Of a DNA stretch of 64,000 nt, positions 1-8,879 are shown in pieces. The notes under the pieces were generated by a model, which saw only the letters and a program-made list of their open reading frames with translations, did no database searches and had not been told where the DNA came from. Every line of letters begins with the position of its first letter. Positions within the stretch are counted from its first letter, which is position 1. The position numbers and the translations under genes are program-made. Source of the stretch: Diaminobutyricibacter sp049994905 (lineage in GTDB: Bacteria > Actinomycetota > Actinomycetes > Actinomycetales > Microbacteriaceae); contig NZ_CP188258.1 in assembly GCF_049994905.1 (NCBI RefSeq), positions 3,534,001 to 3,598,000 of the forward strand, written 5' to 3'.

Positions 1-601
1 GCAGCTCGATGCCGAGCGCCCGAGCCTGCTCCGGCGTGTCGACGTCCTCCGACGCGTCGGGGCCCGCGGGGAGGTCGACCAGGGCCAGCGGCTCGACCAG
101 CCGCTTCATCGAGATGTCGGCGACGTCGCCGATGCGGTCGCGCGCAGCCCTCAGAGCCGCGACGCGATAGAGCCCGACCAGCATCTGCCGGCGGGATTCC
201 CCGTCGACCGGCACGACTCCATCGGATTCCGGATGCCGTTCAGCGCCGACGAGGAGCGCGCCGGTCAGTTCGGCCGAACGCACAGCATCGCAGGCGAGCA
301 CGAACACCCAGGTGGCCGTCGACCCGGCCTCGGCCAGGGCATCGATCCCCGCCATGACGGCGCTGGCCGGACCCGAGAAGACCGGCTCCTCCCTGACGAC
401 CCGCACGCCGGAGGGAACGCTCGCGGGAGCCGGGTTGCCGACGACCACGCTGTTGCCAGCCGCCGAGACCGCGGCGAGCGCACGCGAGACGAGGGTGCGC
501 CCCTCGAAGACGAGCGCGCCCTTGTCCCGTCCACCGAGGCGCCGCGCCCGGCCGCCCGCGAGGATGACCGCATCCACGTCACCCCGGCCGATCGTGTGCA
601 C
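1..601 (-). CDS. mobA: MobA-like molybdenum cofactor guanylyltransferase (partial, 3' end off window)
   Basis: Translating the minus strand from a GTG at 601 gives VDAVILAGGRARRLGGRDKG near the N-terminus. This is the nucleotidyltransferase P-loop signature of MobA, which transfers GMP from GTP to molybdopterin to make the MGD cofactor of DMSO-reductase-type enzymes. Further on are VREEPVFSGPASAV and VFVLACDAV, as expected for substrate and metal binding. The frame stays open for 200 codons to the window edge, so the protein is at least nearly full length (family about 190-210 residues). It starts 8 nt after the stop of the molybdopterin oxidoreductase, so it is probably co-transcribed with it and fdhD. 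The exact start is uncertain because a second in-frame GTG lies eight codons later. Confidence 0.85.
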   Translation of the reverse strand, partial: MHTIGRGDVDAVILAGGRARRLGGRDKGALVFEGRTLVSRALAAVSAAGNSVVVGNPAPASVPSGVRVVREEPVFSGPASAVMAGIDALAEAGSTATWVFVLACDAVRSAELTGALLVGAERHPESDGVVPVDGESRRQMLVGLYRVAALRAARDRIGDVADISMKRLVEPLALVDLPAGPDASEDVDTPEQARALGIEL

Positions 602-608
602 GGGCGCC

Positions 609-2900
609 CTACCCGGCCGGTTCGAGGCGCACGAGGATCGCCTTCGACACCGGCGTGTTACTGCGGTCGGCGGCGCTCGCGAGCGGGATCAGCACGTTCG
701 CCTCCGGGTAGTAGGCGGCAGCGCATCCCTTCGCCGTCGGATACGACACGACCCGGTAGTTGCGCAGAACGCGGTCGGGCTCGTCCTTCCATTCGCTGTA
801 GATGTCGACGCGCTGTCCGTCGGTCAGGCCGAGCTCGTCGATGTCGTCCGGGTTCACGAAGATGACGTCGCGTCCCTTCCGGATGCCGCGATACCGGTCG
901 TTGAGACTGTAGATCGTCGTGTTGAACTGGTCGTGCGCGCGCACCGTCTGCAGGATGAGCCGCCCCTCGGGCCGCACGATCGGCTCGAGCCGGTTGACGG
1001 TGATCATCGCCTTGCCCGTCGCCGTGTTGAAGGTGCGGGAATCGCGCGGTCCGTTCGGCAGCACGAACCCGCCCATGCGGCGCACGTCCGTGTTGAAGTT
1101 CTCGAATCCGGGCACGACACGGCTGATGTGCTCGCGGATGAGGTCGTAGTCGCCTTCGAAGCCGGCCCAGTCGATGCCGACCCTGTCGCCGAGCGTGGCC
1201 TGCGCGAGCCGGCACACGATCGCGACCTCGGAGAGCATGTTCGGCGCCACCGGCGGCACGCGGCCGTGCGACCCGTGCACCGCACAGACGCTGTCTTCGA
1301 CGGAGACGAACTGCGCGCCCGTCTCCTGGATGTCCACCTCGGTACGGCCGAGGGTCGGCAGGATCAGCGCCGCCTTGCCCGTCACCACATGCGACCGGTT
1401 CAGCTTGGTGGATACCTGCACGGTGAGGTCCGTTCCGCGCATCGCGGCTTCGGCCGCCGCGGTGTCAGAGATCGCACTGACGAAGTTGCCGCCCATCGCG
1501 ATGAAGACGGAGATGTCGCCACGCTGCAGGGCCTCGATGGTCTGGAGGGCATCCGTACCGTGCTTGCGGGGCGGGCTGAACCCGAACTCGCGTTCGAGCG
1601 CATCGAGGAAGGTGTCGGGCATCTGCTCCCAGATGCCCATGGTGCGGTCACCCTGAACGTTGCTGTGGCCGCGGATCGGGGAGGCGCCGGCCCCCGGCTT
1701 GCCGATGTTGCCCCGCAGGAGCAGCAGGTTGATCAGCTCGCGCAGGGTCTCGACCGCTTTCTTCTGCTGCGTGAGACCCATCGCCCAGGTGATGATGGTG
1801 CGGTCGGCCGTGATGTAGCGGTCGGCGAGTTCGTCGATCTCGGCGGAGGTCAGCCCGGTGGCGGTGAGCACGTCGGCCTCGTCGAGGTTCGCGAGGTGCG
1901 CCTTCAGCTCGTCGAGGCCCTGCGTGTAGGTGTCTAGGAACTCGTGGTCGAGCACAGTGCCAGGATTCGCTTCTTCGGCCTCGAGCACGCGTTTGCCCAC
2001 GGCCTGCAGGAGAGCCATGTCGCCGCCCGACCGGATCTGCAGGAACTGGTCTGCCAGGGCGGTGCCGTGGCCGACGAGTCCGCGTACGGTCTGCGGGTTC
2101 TTGTAACGGATGAGGCCGGCCTCAGGCAGCGGATTCACGGCCACGATCGAAGCGCCGGACCGTTTCGCGTCCTCGAGGGCGGTGAGCATCCGGGGATGGT
2201 TGGTACCCGGGTTCTGGCCCATGATGATGATCAGGTCGGTGTGCTCGAAGTCGTCGTACGCGATCGTGGACTTGCCGATGCCGATCGTCTCGGTGAGCGC
2301 GGTGCCTGTCGACTCGTGGCACATGTTCGAGCAGTCCGGCAGGTTGTTGGTGCCGAACGCGCGCACGAACAACTGGTACAGGAACGCGGTCTCGTTCGCG
2401 GTACGACCGCTGGTGTAGAAGGCCGCACGATCGGGAGAGTCGAGGCCGTTCAGGGTGTCGGCGACGAGTTCGAGCGCCTGCTCCCAGGTCACCGGGTGGT
2501 AGTGGTCTTCGCCTGCCGGCTTGTAGACCGGCTCGACCAGACGGCCCTGCATACCGAGCCAGTACTCCGACTGGTCGAGCAGGTCGGTGAGAGAGTTCTC
2601 GGCCCAGAAACTGGTCGGGATGGTGACCGGAGTCGCCTCCCAGGTCACGGCCTTCGCGCCGTTCTCGCAGAACTCGAGGGCTTTGCGCTTGTCCGGGTCA
2701 GGCCAGGCGCAGCTCATGCAGTCGAAGCCGTCCTTCTGGTTGATCGACGTGAGGAGCTTCGCTGTGCGCACGGGCCCGAGTTTGACGAACGCCGGCTCCA
2801 TCGAATGGTAGATGCCGGGCAGCCCGACAGCGTCGTGCTTGCTGGGGCCGACGGTGAGGTCGGGGTAGCTCGATCCGTCGTCGAGTGGCTTCTTGGTCAC
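609..2900 (-). CDS. FdhF/YdeP-family molybdopterin oxidoreductase (formate dehydrogenase-like)
   Basis: This 763-residue protein belongs to the molybdopterin oxidoreductases of the FdhF/YdeP (Fdhalpha-like) type. These are cytoplasmic bis-MGD enzymes related to formate dehydrogenase; the substrate of many members is unproven. An N-terminal cysteine cluster (C61, C64 and C78, in GFDCMSCAWPDP...EFCENG) fits an Fe-S site. DCSNMCHESTG (C190, C194) is the family's active-site region, with no selenocysteine codon. Molybdopterin-binding stretches such as IIIMGQNPGTNHPRM and LLLLRGNIGKPGAGASPIRG follow, and the C-terminus carries the molydopterin dinucleotide-binding domain. The start overlaps the fdhD stop by 4 nt, indicating translational coupling, and mobA follows at 8 nt. 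The operon thus supplies enzyme, sulfuration factor and cofactor guanylyltransferase. Confidence 0.9.
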   Translation of the reverse strand: MTKKPLDDGSSYPDLTVGPSKHDAVGLPGIYHSMEPAFVKLGPVRTAKLLTSINQKDGFDCMSCAWPDPDKRKALEFCENGAKAVTWEATPVTIPTSFWAENSLTDLLDQSEYWLGMQGRLVEPVYKPAGEDHYHPVTWEQALELVADTLNGLDSPDRAAFYTSGRTANETAFLYQLFVRAFGTNNLPDCSNMCHESTGTALTETIGIGKSTIAYDDFEHTDLIIIMGQNPGTNHPRMLTALEDAKRSGASIVAVNPLPEAGLIRYKNPQTVRGLVGHGTALADQFLQIRSGGDMALLQAVGKRVLEAEEANPGTVLDHEFLDTYTQGLDELKAHLANLDEADVLTATGLTSAEIDELADRYITADRTIITWAMGLTQQKKAVETLRELINLLLLRGNIGKPGAGASPIRGHSNVQGDRTMGIWEQMPDTFLDALEREFGFSPPRKHGTDALQTIEALQRGDISVFIAMGGNFVSAISDTAAAEAAMRGTDLTVQVSTKLNRSHVVTGKAALILPTLGRTEVDIQETGAQFVSVEDSVCAVHGSHGRVPPVAPNMLSEVAIVCRLAQATLGDRVGIDWAGFEGDYDLIREHISRVVPGFENFNTDVRRMGGFVLPNGPRDSRTFNTATGKAMITVNRLEPIVRPEGRLILQTVRAHDQFNTTIYSLNDRYRGIRKGRDVIFVNPDDIDELGLTDGQRVDIYSEWKDEPDRVLRNYRVVSYPTAKGCAAAYYPEANVLIPLASAADRSNTPVSKAILVRLEPAG

Positions 2901-3754
2901 GGTGCGGACACCGTCTCTCTTTCGGTCGCACGGATGCGTTCGTCACCGCTGTACACGACCATCGACGTGCCGCGCAGGAAGCCCACCACGGTCATCCCGG
3001 TCTCCGCCGCGAGTTCGACGGCGAGCGACGAAGGCGCGGACACCGCGGCCAGCACCGGGATGCCCGCCATCGACGCCTTCTGGGCCAGCTCGAAACTCGC
3101 GCGGCCCGACACCATCAGCACCATGCCTCTCAGCGGCAGCCGGTCGTTCGTGACCGCCCAGCCGATCACCTTGTCGACCGCGTTGTGACGGCCCACGTCT
3201 TCGCGGAGCACCAGCATCTTCCCGGTCGCGCCGTCGAAGAGCGCAGCGGCGTGCAGGCCGCCCGTCTTGTCGAAGACGTCCTGGCCGGCGCGCAACCGGT
3301 CCGGAAGAGTGACGAGCAGTTCGGCCGGGATGCGCAGGTCGTCGTCACGCACCGGGTACGCCGAGAGCGTGCGCACCGCGTCGATGCTGGCCTTGCCGCA
3401 CAGGCCACACGAACTCGTCGTGTAGAAGTTGCGCTCGAGACTCGGGTCCGGCGCGGCGACCCCGGGCCCCAGCGTGACATCGAGAACGTTGTAGGTGTTC
3501 TCCCCGTCGGGTGTCGCGCTCGCGCAATACCGCGCGGCGCCGAAGTGCTCGCTTCGCGTGATGACGCCCTCGGAGACAAGGAACCCGGCGGCGAGCTCGA
3601 AATCGTGGCCCGGGGTGCGCATCGTGATGGCCAGCGCGGTGCCGCCGACCCGGATCTCGAGCGGCTCTTCGACCGCCAATACGTCCTCGCGGCGCGCGGG
3701 AGGCGAGCCGACGGTGATGCGGGTGACGCGACGTCGCGCAGTGATCCTGCCCAT
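2897..3754 (-). CDS. fdhD: FdhD formate dehydrogenase accessory sulfurtransferase
   Basis: This 285-residue protein matches FdhD, which passes sulfur from a cysteine desulfurase to the Mo-bisMGD cofactor of formate dehydrogenases. The catalytic cysteine pair is visible as TTSSCGLCGK (C116, C119). VEEPLEIRVGG, PGHDFELAAGFLVSEG and LREDVGRHNAVDKVIG are diagnostic conserved blocks. It is the first large gene of the operon and overlaps the following molybdopterin oxidoreductase by 4 nt, which fits its role in activating that enzyme. A small membrane-peptide ORF lies 54 nt upstream. Confidence 0.95.
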   Translation of the reverse strand: MGRITARRRVTRITVGSPPARREDVLAVEEPLEIRVGGTALAITMRTPGHDFELAAGFLVSEGVITRSEHFGAARYCASATPDGENTYNVLDVTLGPGVAAPDPSLERNFYTTSSCGLCGKASIDAVRTLSAYPVRDDDLRIPAELLVTLPDRLRAGQDVFDKTGGLHAAALFDGATGKMLVLREDVGRHNAVDKVIGWAVTNDRLPLRGMVLMVSGRASFELAQKASMAGIPVLAAVSAPSSLAVELAAETGMTVVGFLRGTSMVVYSGDERIRATERETVSAP

Positions 3755-3808
3755 GGTCCATCCTTTGTCGTTGCCGCAATCTTCCGTCGATACCCGGCCG
3801 GAGGCAAG

Positions 3809-3916
3809 TCACCGACGCAGATGTCGCCGAGCCCGCAAAGTCGCCCAAGCGATGACTGAGACGATTACAACCGGTGCGGCGATGACCATGAAGTTCCACC
3901 AGAAGATCGGACCCAT
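3809..3916 (-). CDS. 35-residue single-pass membrane peptide upstream of fdhD
   Basis: An ATG at 3916 opens a 35-codon frame ending at TGA 3809-3811. It starts MGPIFWWNFMVIAAP and has about 20 hydrophobic residues followed by the basic tail LRARRHLRR, the layout of an N-out or N-in single-span peptide. It is co-directional with fdhD, 54 nt upstream, with nothing else between. No strong ribosome binding site is seen. I do not recognise a family. It could be a small subunit of a transporter or of the redox complex, or a chance ORF. Confidence 0.45.
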   Translation of the reverse strand: MGPIFWWNFMVIAAPVVIVSVIAWATLRARRHLRR

Positions 3917-4034
3917 GAGGTGAGCTTTTCATATAACCAACGCGATGTGAATGCAAGCAAAAACATCTCGACTCGCCCGGTCAATGCGAGCCGACGAAGT
4001 CGGCGAGCACGATCGCGTGGTTGTGTTCCTATGC

Positions 4035-4814
4035 CTAGGTCCCCTCGGTCTGGGGCGTGGAGTACGCCCCATTCACCTCTTCACCAGGGATCCTGACCGT
4101 GCGGGCGGTATCGATCGCGATCACGATTCCGACGATGATCATCGACAGGGCGATGGAGGACATCGTGTCGGTGAACCAGTGGTAGCCGAGGTAAAGGCGG
4201 CTGTAGACCTGGATGGCGATCATCACGATCGCGACGGTCAGCGCAGTCACGGTGAACCAGCGGCGCTGGATCCTGCTGGCGAGAAGGAAGGTCAGCAGAA
4301 GAAAGAAGTCGGCGACGCCGAGCACGTGACCGGACGGGAACGAGTAAGTGTGGTCGGGCCCGAAGAGCATCAGACCGATCGGTGGTCGCGGATGCTTGAT
4401 GATGGGCGCAAGCACCAGTGCCGTGGCCACTCCGGTCAGCATTCCCGCCGCTAGCAGCAGCGGTCGCCAGATATGCCGGGCGGCGACGACCCAGACGACC
4501 AACACGACGAAGACGATGATCGGCAGCGCGACCGGACCGAAGATGATCGCCATCGCGATCATGAAGCCGGTCAATCCCTGGGAGCGCTGCGCATCGAACC
4601 AACGCTCTACCGGCACATCCAACCGCTGGACTCCGGTGTGGGTCAGCACGCCGACGAGCAGGATTGTGAAGGCGACCGCTCCCACGACGATGAGTACGGC
4701 TGAGAGCGCGTAGAAGCGCCGCCGAACCGACGGCTCGACGTACCGTTCCTCGACGACGAATTTCTGATGCCAGCCGGCCCGGCTTCGGCTGGGTCTTTCG
4801 GCAATATCGGTCAT
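4035..4814 (-). CDS. PAP2-family phosphatase (membrane)
   Basis: This 259-residue integral membrane protein carries the three signature blocks of PAP2 acid phosphatases: KHPRPP, SFPSGH and SRLYLGYHWFTD, which include the catalytic histidines. Such enzymes dephosphorylate lipid phosphates or undecaprenyl diphosphate at the outer face of the membrane. About six hydrophobic spans are visible, including one near residue 40 and a long cluster after the signature. The start at 4814 (MTDIAERP) is chosen over an ATG 11 codons upstream because GGAGG sits 7 nt before it. The substrate cannot be told from sequence. Confidence 0.85.
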   Translation of the reverse strand: MTDIAERPSRSRAGWHQKFVVEERYVEPSVRRRFYALSAVLIVVGAVAFTILLVGVLTHTGVQRLDVPVERWFDAQRSQGLTGFMIAMAIIFGPVALPIIVFVVLVVWVVAARHIWRPLLLAAGMLTGVATALVLAPIIKHPRPPIGLMLFGPDHTYSFPSGHVLGVADFFLLLTFLLASRIQRRWFTVTALTVAIVMIAIQVYSRLYLGYHWFTDTMSSIALSMIIVGIVIAIDTARTVRIPGEEVNGAYSTPQTEGT

Positions 4815-4906
4815 AGTGCGCCTCCGTGGTGCTGATCGATCGTCCATAGTAGGCGCGAGTCGCGACTTTACAAGGGCGGAGTACCTTCGAACGTGGGAAG
4901 GTGCCG

Positions 4907-5161
4907 ATGAAACTGAAGCTCGACCTCCATGACATCTACAACAACAGCGCCGAGATCGACAGGGCGCTCCGCGGCATCATCGATGAGGCGATTGCGAAGA
5001 AGGCGCCGCTGGTCGAGATCATCCCCGGCAAGGGCTCTGGCCAGCTGAAGAAGCGCGTGCTCCGGTTCCTCGACCAGAAGGAGATCAAGCAGCTCTACCA
5101 TCGGGTCGAGAAGGATTCGGACAATTTCGGGCGGATCTTCATCCACTTCCGCTGGAAATAG
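4907..5161 (+). CDS. Smr-domain protein
   Basis: This 84-residue protein is essentially a single Smr (small MutS-related) domain. It shows LDLHDIYNNS at the start, then VEIIPGKGSGQLKKRVLRFL, corresponding to the family's (T/H)GxGxG glycine-rich loop. Smr domains bind or nick nucleic acids, and several cut RNA or act in ribosome rescue. ATG 4907 is preferred over GTG 4901 because GGAAGG lies 5 nt before it. The gene is alone on the plus strand between PAP2 and MFS genes. Confidence 0.8.
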   Translation: MKLKLDLHDIYNNSAEIDRALRGIIDEAIAKKAPLVEIIPGKGSGQLKKRVLRFLDQKEIKQLYHRVEKDSDNFGRIFIHFRWK

Positions 5162-5166
5162 CCGAC

Positions 5167-6348
5167 CTACGGCGATTGCGGGAACGACTGGCGCGCGACG
5201 ACCACCGTGATCAGCCCGGCGAGCACCAGGGCGGCACCGGCGAAGGGGAGCCAGCCGAGTCCGGGTCCCGCCAGCACGATAGCACCGATCGCCGCTCCCC
5301 CGCCGATACCGATGTTCGCGGTCGAGTTGATGAGCGCGCCGATCACTTCCGGTGTCGCGCCCCGGGTGCGGATGGCCGCTGTCTGGAACACCGAGGCAAC
5401 GCCACCGAATCCCGAGCCCCACAGCGCTGCGGCGGCCAGAACCCCGCCCAGGGCGGGGAACGTCAGGCCGAGCGCGACCAGCCCGAGCACCACGACGCCG
5501 AGGAGGAGCAGAACGGTCACGCGAGGGCGACGGTCGAGGTTCGCGCCCGCGAACCACGTACCGAGCAGTCCGACGGTGCCGAGTCCGAGGAGCACCGGAC
5601 CGACACCGGTCGCCGCGAGGCCCGCCGCGAACAGGAGGACCGAGATGTAGGTGTACACCGTGAACTGCCCGAGATAGACGACCGCATTCGCTGTCGAGAC
5701 GACGGCCAGGCGCATCCGCCGCGCTCCGGCTCCCTCACCCCTGTGGCTGCTCCCGCCGCCGGGAACGGCCGGAAGCAGCAGGGCCACGATCACGACGGTG
5801 ACGGCGCACACGCCCGCCAGCACGCCGAAAGCGGCTCGCCATCCCAGCGCCGTGCCCAGCGAGGTCGACAGGGGCACGCCGAGTACGAAACCGGCGGATG
5901 CTCCGGCCGTGACGATGGCGAGCGCACGTCCCGTATATGCGGGCTGCACCAGCCGCGACGCGTATCCGATGCTGACCGAGAAGAACAGTGCGTGCGCGAT
6001 GCCGCCGAACGCCCGGCCGGCAGCCAGTACCGCGAAATTCGGTGCGACTGCGACGATGACGTTGCTGAGCGTGTACGCGACCAGCGTGGCCAGCAGCAGG
6101 CCTTTGCGTGAAAACCGGGCGGTCGACAGGGTGAGCGGCACGGCGAGAGCGGCGACCATGAATGCGTACACCGTGACGAGAAGGCCCGCAATCGAAACGG
6201 ACACGCCCACCGCCGCGCCCATCGGGGTGAGAAGGCCGACCGGAAGCATCTCGGTCGTGACAGCGAGGAAGGTCGCGACGGTCAGCGCGACAAGACCTCC
6301 GGCGGCCGCGCGCACGGTTCCGGGCCGCCAGACCGACACGACAGGCAT
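5167..6348 (-). CDS. MFS transporter, DHA1 (AraJ/CmlA-like)
   Basis: This 393-residue protein has twelve hydrophobic segments and typical DHA1 features: an early FLAVTTEMLPVGLL stretch, RFSRKGLL in the loop between TM2 and TM3, and AGRAFGGIAHALFFSVSIGYASRLV in TM4. Members export sugars, arabinose-like compounds or drugs by proton antiport. There is no neighbouring regulator or enzyme to indicate a substrate, so only the family assignment is secure. Confidence 0.85.
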   Translation of the reverse strand: MPVVSVWRPGTVRAAAGGLVALTVATFLAVTTEMLPVGLLTPMGAAVGVSVSIAGLLVTVYAFMVAALAVPLTLSTARFSRKGLLLATLVAYTLSNVIVAVAPNFAVLAAGRAFGGIAHALFFSVSIGYASRLVQPAYTGRALAIVTAGASAGFVLGVPLSTSLGTALGWRAAFGVLAGVCAVTVVIVALLLPAVPGGGSSHRGEGAGARRMRLAVVSTANAVVYLGQFTVYTYISVLLFAAGLAATGVGPVLLGLGTVGLLGTWFAGANLDRRPRVTVLLLLGVVVLGLVALGLTFPALGGVLAAAALWGSGFGGVASVFQTAAIRTRGATPEVIGALINSTANIGIGGGAAIGAIVLAGPGLGWLPFAGAALVLAGLITVVVARQSFPQSP

Positions 6349-6430
6349 GAGGTGATGCTAGCGCGTGGTCATGAGCTCAGCCGCCTACGAAAACGCTGCC
6401 AGCAGGAGCCCCCTTCGGCAGGACCGCCGA

Positions 6431-6796
6431 TCACTGCACGGTGACGAAAGACGCCAGAGGCTTTCCGACCTCGACGATGTAGGTGGAGAGCATCATGCCC
6501 GTACCGGGCCCGACATCGAGCGCATTGTGGGGAGTGCCCGGCGGCATCAGGAAAGGGTCGCCCTGACGGAGGGTGAGGGTCTCCTGGCCGTCGATCATCA
6601 TCTCGACGGTCCCGGCGAGGATGTAGCCGACCTCCTCACCGGGATGGACGTGCCAGCCGGATTCCACCCCGACCGGGATCTCCGTCAACACCTGCACGAT
6701 CTCGCGACCCGGAATCGAGGACTGCTTGTGCTGCAGCTCGGTGCGCTTGAGCGTGCCGGCAAGAGCATCCATCGGCTCAGAATCGGCGGGCGACAT
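6431..6796 (-). CDS. Cupin-domain protein
   Basis: This 121-residue single-cupin protein contains motif 1 as GWHVHPGEEVGYILAGTVE and motif 2 as GDPFLMPPGTPHN; the two His, the Glu and the last His form the usual metal site. The start at 6796 shares its A with the TGA of the preceding alpha/beta hydrolase (TGATG), so the two are translationally coupled. Similar cupins act as small dioxygenases, isomerases or sensors; the function here is not known. Confidence 0.85.
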   Translation of the reverse strand: MSPADSEPMDALAGTLKRTELQHKQSSIPGREIVQVLTEIPVGVESGWHVHPGEEVGYILAGTVEMMIDGQETLTLRQGDPFLMPPGTPHNALDVGPGTGMMLSTYIVEVGKPLASFVTVQ

Positions 6797-7527
6797 CAGC
6801 CGACGGCTTTCAACGCGGAGAGGATGACATCGGCCACCGCACGCGGCTGGGAGATCATGATGACGTGTGAGCCTTCGAGCTCCGTGATCTCGGCACCCGC
6901 TCTCTGCGCCATCCGGAGTACGACATCGGCGCCGGCAGCCTTGTCGCCGGTGGCGACGACCGCCCACGACGGGAGTGTCTTCCATGCGGGCACCCCGTTC
7001 TTCTCGCCGAAAGCCGAGGCGGCGACGGGCCGCTGCGATGCGCCCAGGACGGCCGCCTGCGCTTCGGGAAGATCGCGAGCGAACACCTCGTGGAACTTCG
7101 CGGGGTCCACATAGATTTCGACCGCCGTCTCGCCGGCCGGGCCGGCCGGGAACTGCCTGAGCAGCTGCGCCGAACCCAGCGCACTGTCGCGAGATGTGCC
7201 TTCGACCTCACCAAGAGTCTCGTTCTCTTCGGGCGAGAACGCCGCGACATAGACGAGCCCGACGACGTTGGTGGCCCGCGTGCCAGCGTTGGAGATGATC
7301 GCGCCACCGTAGGAATGGCCGACCGCGAGCACCGGGCCCGGGATCTGCGCGATGACGCTCGCAATGTAGTCGGAATCGATCGCGATCCCTCGCAGCGGGT
7401 TCGCCGGGGCCTGAACCGCAACCCCCGCGGCGAGCAGCAGCTCGGTCACCCCGGCCCAGCTGCCGGCGTCTGCGAACGCGCCGTGAACGAGCACCACAGT
7501 GGGCGCCCCCGGATCGACATCACTCAT
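6796..7527 (-). CDS. Alpha/beta-fold hydrolase
   Basis: This protein of about 243 residues has the oxyanion block VVLVHGAFADAGSW, the nucleophile elbow GHSYGG and a C-terminal ELEGSHVIMISQP containing the catalytic histidine. This is the small esterase/MenH-like subgroup common in actinobacteria, often annotated as salicylate-esterase-like or as non-haem chloroperoxidase. The start could be MAGRAM at 7542 or MSDVD at 7527; neither has a strong Shine-Dalgarno. It is coupled to the downstream cupin through TGATG. Confidence 0.85.
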   Translation of the reverse strand: MSDVDPGAPTVVLVHGAFADAGSWAGVTELLLAAGVAVQAPANPLRGIAIDSDYIASVIAQIPGPVLAVGHSYGGAIISNAGTRATNVVGLVYVAAFSPEENETLGEVEGTSRDSALGSAQLLRQFPAGPAGETAVEIYVDPAKFHEVFARDLPEAQAAVLGASQRPVAASAFGEKNGVPAWKTLPSWAVVATGDKAAGADVVLRMAQRAGAEITELEGSHVIMISQPRAVADVILSALKAVG

Positions 7528-7633
7528 AGCTCTGCCCGCCATTTCTGTCCCGGTCCGCGGGACGGTTCGATGCGTCGATCATGCCCTTCGACGAGAGAGT
7601 TCGATAGTGCTTCGCTGGAATGCGGCCAGCTTT

Positions 7634-8329
7634 TCAGCGGCCGCGGTGGTCAGCGACGGTTTTGGGGGCGGACCCGGCGGCGAGGAACGCGGTGCCGAAG
7701 CACAGTTCAGCCCAGGAGGGATCAGCCAGCTCGTCCTGCATGGCCGCGCGGATCGTCTCCCACGGACGGCGCATGACCCACTCGTCGAGGGATGCGGAAG
7801 TCGGCACCACTGCGACTCCCAGCCGCGAAAGCCAGACCGGCGTGCGGTCGGGGATTTTGAGATCCAGCACCACCCAACGACCGCCGGCGGAGAGGGCCGC
7901 GGCACCATGTGCGATGACCTGTGCGCAGCCGGGCACCTGCGTCAGGGCGTAGGTGGACAGGATGGCGTCGACGTCGGCCGGGAAGTCGAACGCGGCTGCG
8001 TCGGCCTGCACGAGGCTGACGTTGCCCCATCCATTCGCTTCGACCCGGTCGCCGGCACGGGCGAGCATCGCGTCGGTCAGATCGACGCCGACGATGCGTC
8101 CCCCGGGACCGATCGCCTCCTCGATCAGCGGAAAGTTCAGGCCCGTACCACAGGCGATGTCGACCACCGTGTCACCCTCGCGGAGACCGAGGGTCCGCAC
8201 GACGCACAGGCGCTGGGACCGCTGCGGGTAGCCGGGTGCCGGGTACAGCCGGGAGGTGACATCGTAATGTCTGGCCTTCTTGCGGTACGTCTCGATCAAG
8301 CGCTCCCGAGTACGGTCGGCCTCGCTCAC
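7634..8329 (-). CDS. Class I SAM-dependent methyltransferase
   Basis: This 231-residue protein has motif I as VVDIACGTGLNFPLI, the acidic end of strand 2 in GVDLTDAMLARA and the post-I region VSLVQADAAAFDFP, the Rossmann methyltransferase signature. It resembles the UbiE/MenG-like small-molecule methyltransferases; the substrate is unknown. Its start overlaps the stop of the SRPBCC gene by 4 nt, so the two are an operon and perhaps act on the same hydrophobic compound. Confidence 0.85.
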   Translation of the reverse strand: MSEADRTRERLIETYRKKARHYDVTSRLYPAPGYPQRSQRLCVVRTLGLREGDTVVDIACGTGLNFPLIEEAIGPGGRIVGVDLTDAMLARAGDRVEANGWGNVSLVQADAAAFDFPADVDAILSTYALTQVPGCAQVIAHGAAALSAGGRWVVLDLKIPDRTPVWLSRLGVAVVPTSASLDEWVMRRPWETIRAAMQDELADPSWAELCFGTAFLAAGSAPKTVADHRGR

Positions 8330-8793
8330 GGTGACGCCGCGCCTGCCTGCACGTCGGACTCGATCGCGGCTTTGATCGCCGCCATCTCGATGTTGCTCAC
8401 ACGCTGGACCTGCCCCTGGAGGGCGTGGCCGGGGATGGCGCGCATGATGTTCGCGAGGTCGACCTCAACCCACATCATGGCGTCGGTCTGTCCGCCGCCT
8501 GCCGGCTCGAATTCCATCCCCCAGCGCGCCACCGACGTTCCCATTGTGCCGACGAACGCCATGGAACGGGGCGGGTCGACGGCGGTCACCTGCTCGGTGC
8601 GACGGTGATTGAACCCGTAGTCCCGCGCCCGCTGCTCCAGCCACACGCCGGGTTGCAGGATGCCACCGCCGCGAACCCGGCATTCGAGCACAGTCGGCGC
8701 CCACTCCGACCAGCGTCCGACGTCACACAGGTAAGCCCACACGTCAGTGACGCTGCCGGCGACGGTGATGCGGCTCTCGGTTCTGAATGTCAT
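8326..8793 (-). CDS. SRPBCC-family (START-like) protein
   Basis: This 155-residue protein starts MTFRTESRITVAGSVTDVWAYLCDVGRWSEW, the usual N-terminus of polyketide-cyclase/START-like proteins that enclose a hydrophobic ligand in a deep cavity. FVGTMGTSVARWGMEF continues the strand pattern. It is first in a two-gene operon and overlaps the methyltransferase by 4 nt. No catalytic function can be assigned. Confidence 0.8.
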   Translation of the reverse strand: MTFRTESRITVAGSVTDVWAYLCDVGRWSEWAPTVLECRVRGGGILQPGVWLEQRARDYGFNHRRTEQVTAVDPPRSMAFVGTMGTSVARWGMEFEPAGGGQTDAMMWVEVDLANIMRAIPGHALQGQVQRVSNIEMAAIKAAIESDVQAGAASP

Positions 8794-8879
8794 GGAGTAG
8801 GCGTTGGGTGTTTCGGTTCGTACGGGCCCCGCGGCCTGCGACCTCCTCAGTGTTTACACGAAGTGGAAGGGTGTCTGGT

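Noticed and set aside
312..1937. A 541-codon plus-strand frame over the molybdenum operon
   Set aside because: It is antisense to mobA and the FdhF/YdeP gene, with low-complexity Arg/His/Val composition typical of shadows in high-GC DNA.
609..2900. Selenocysteine-containing formate dehydrogenase
   Set aside because: The active-site region has ordinary Cys codons (CSNMCHESTG) and no in-frame TGA.
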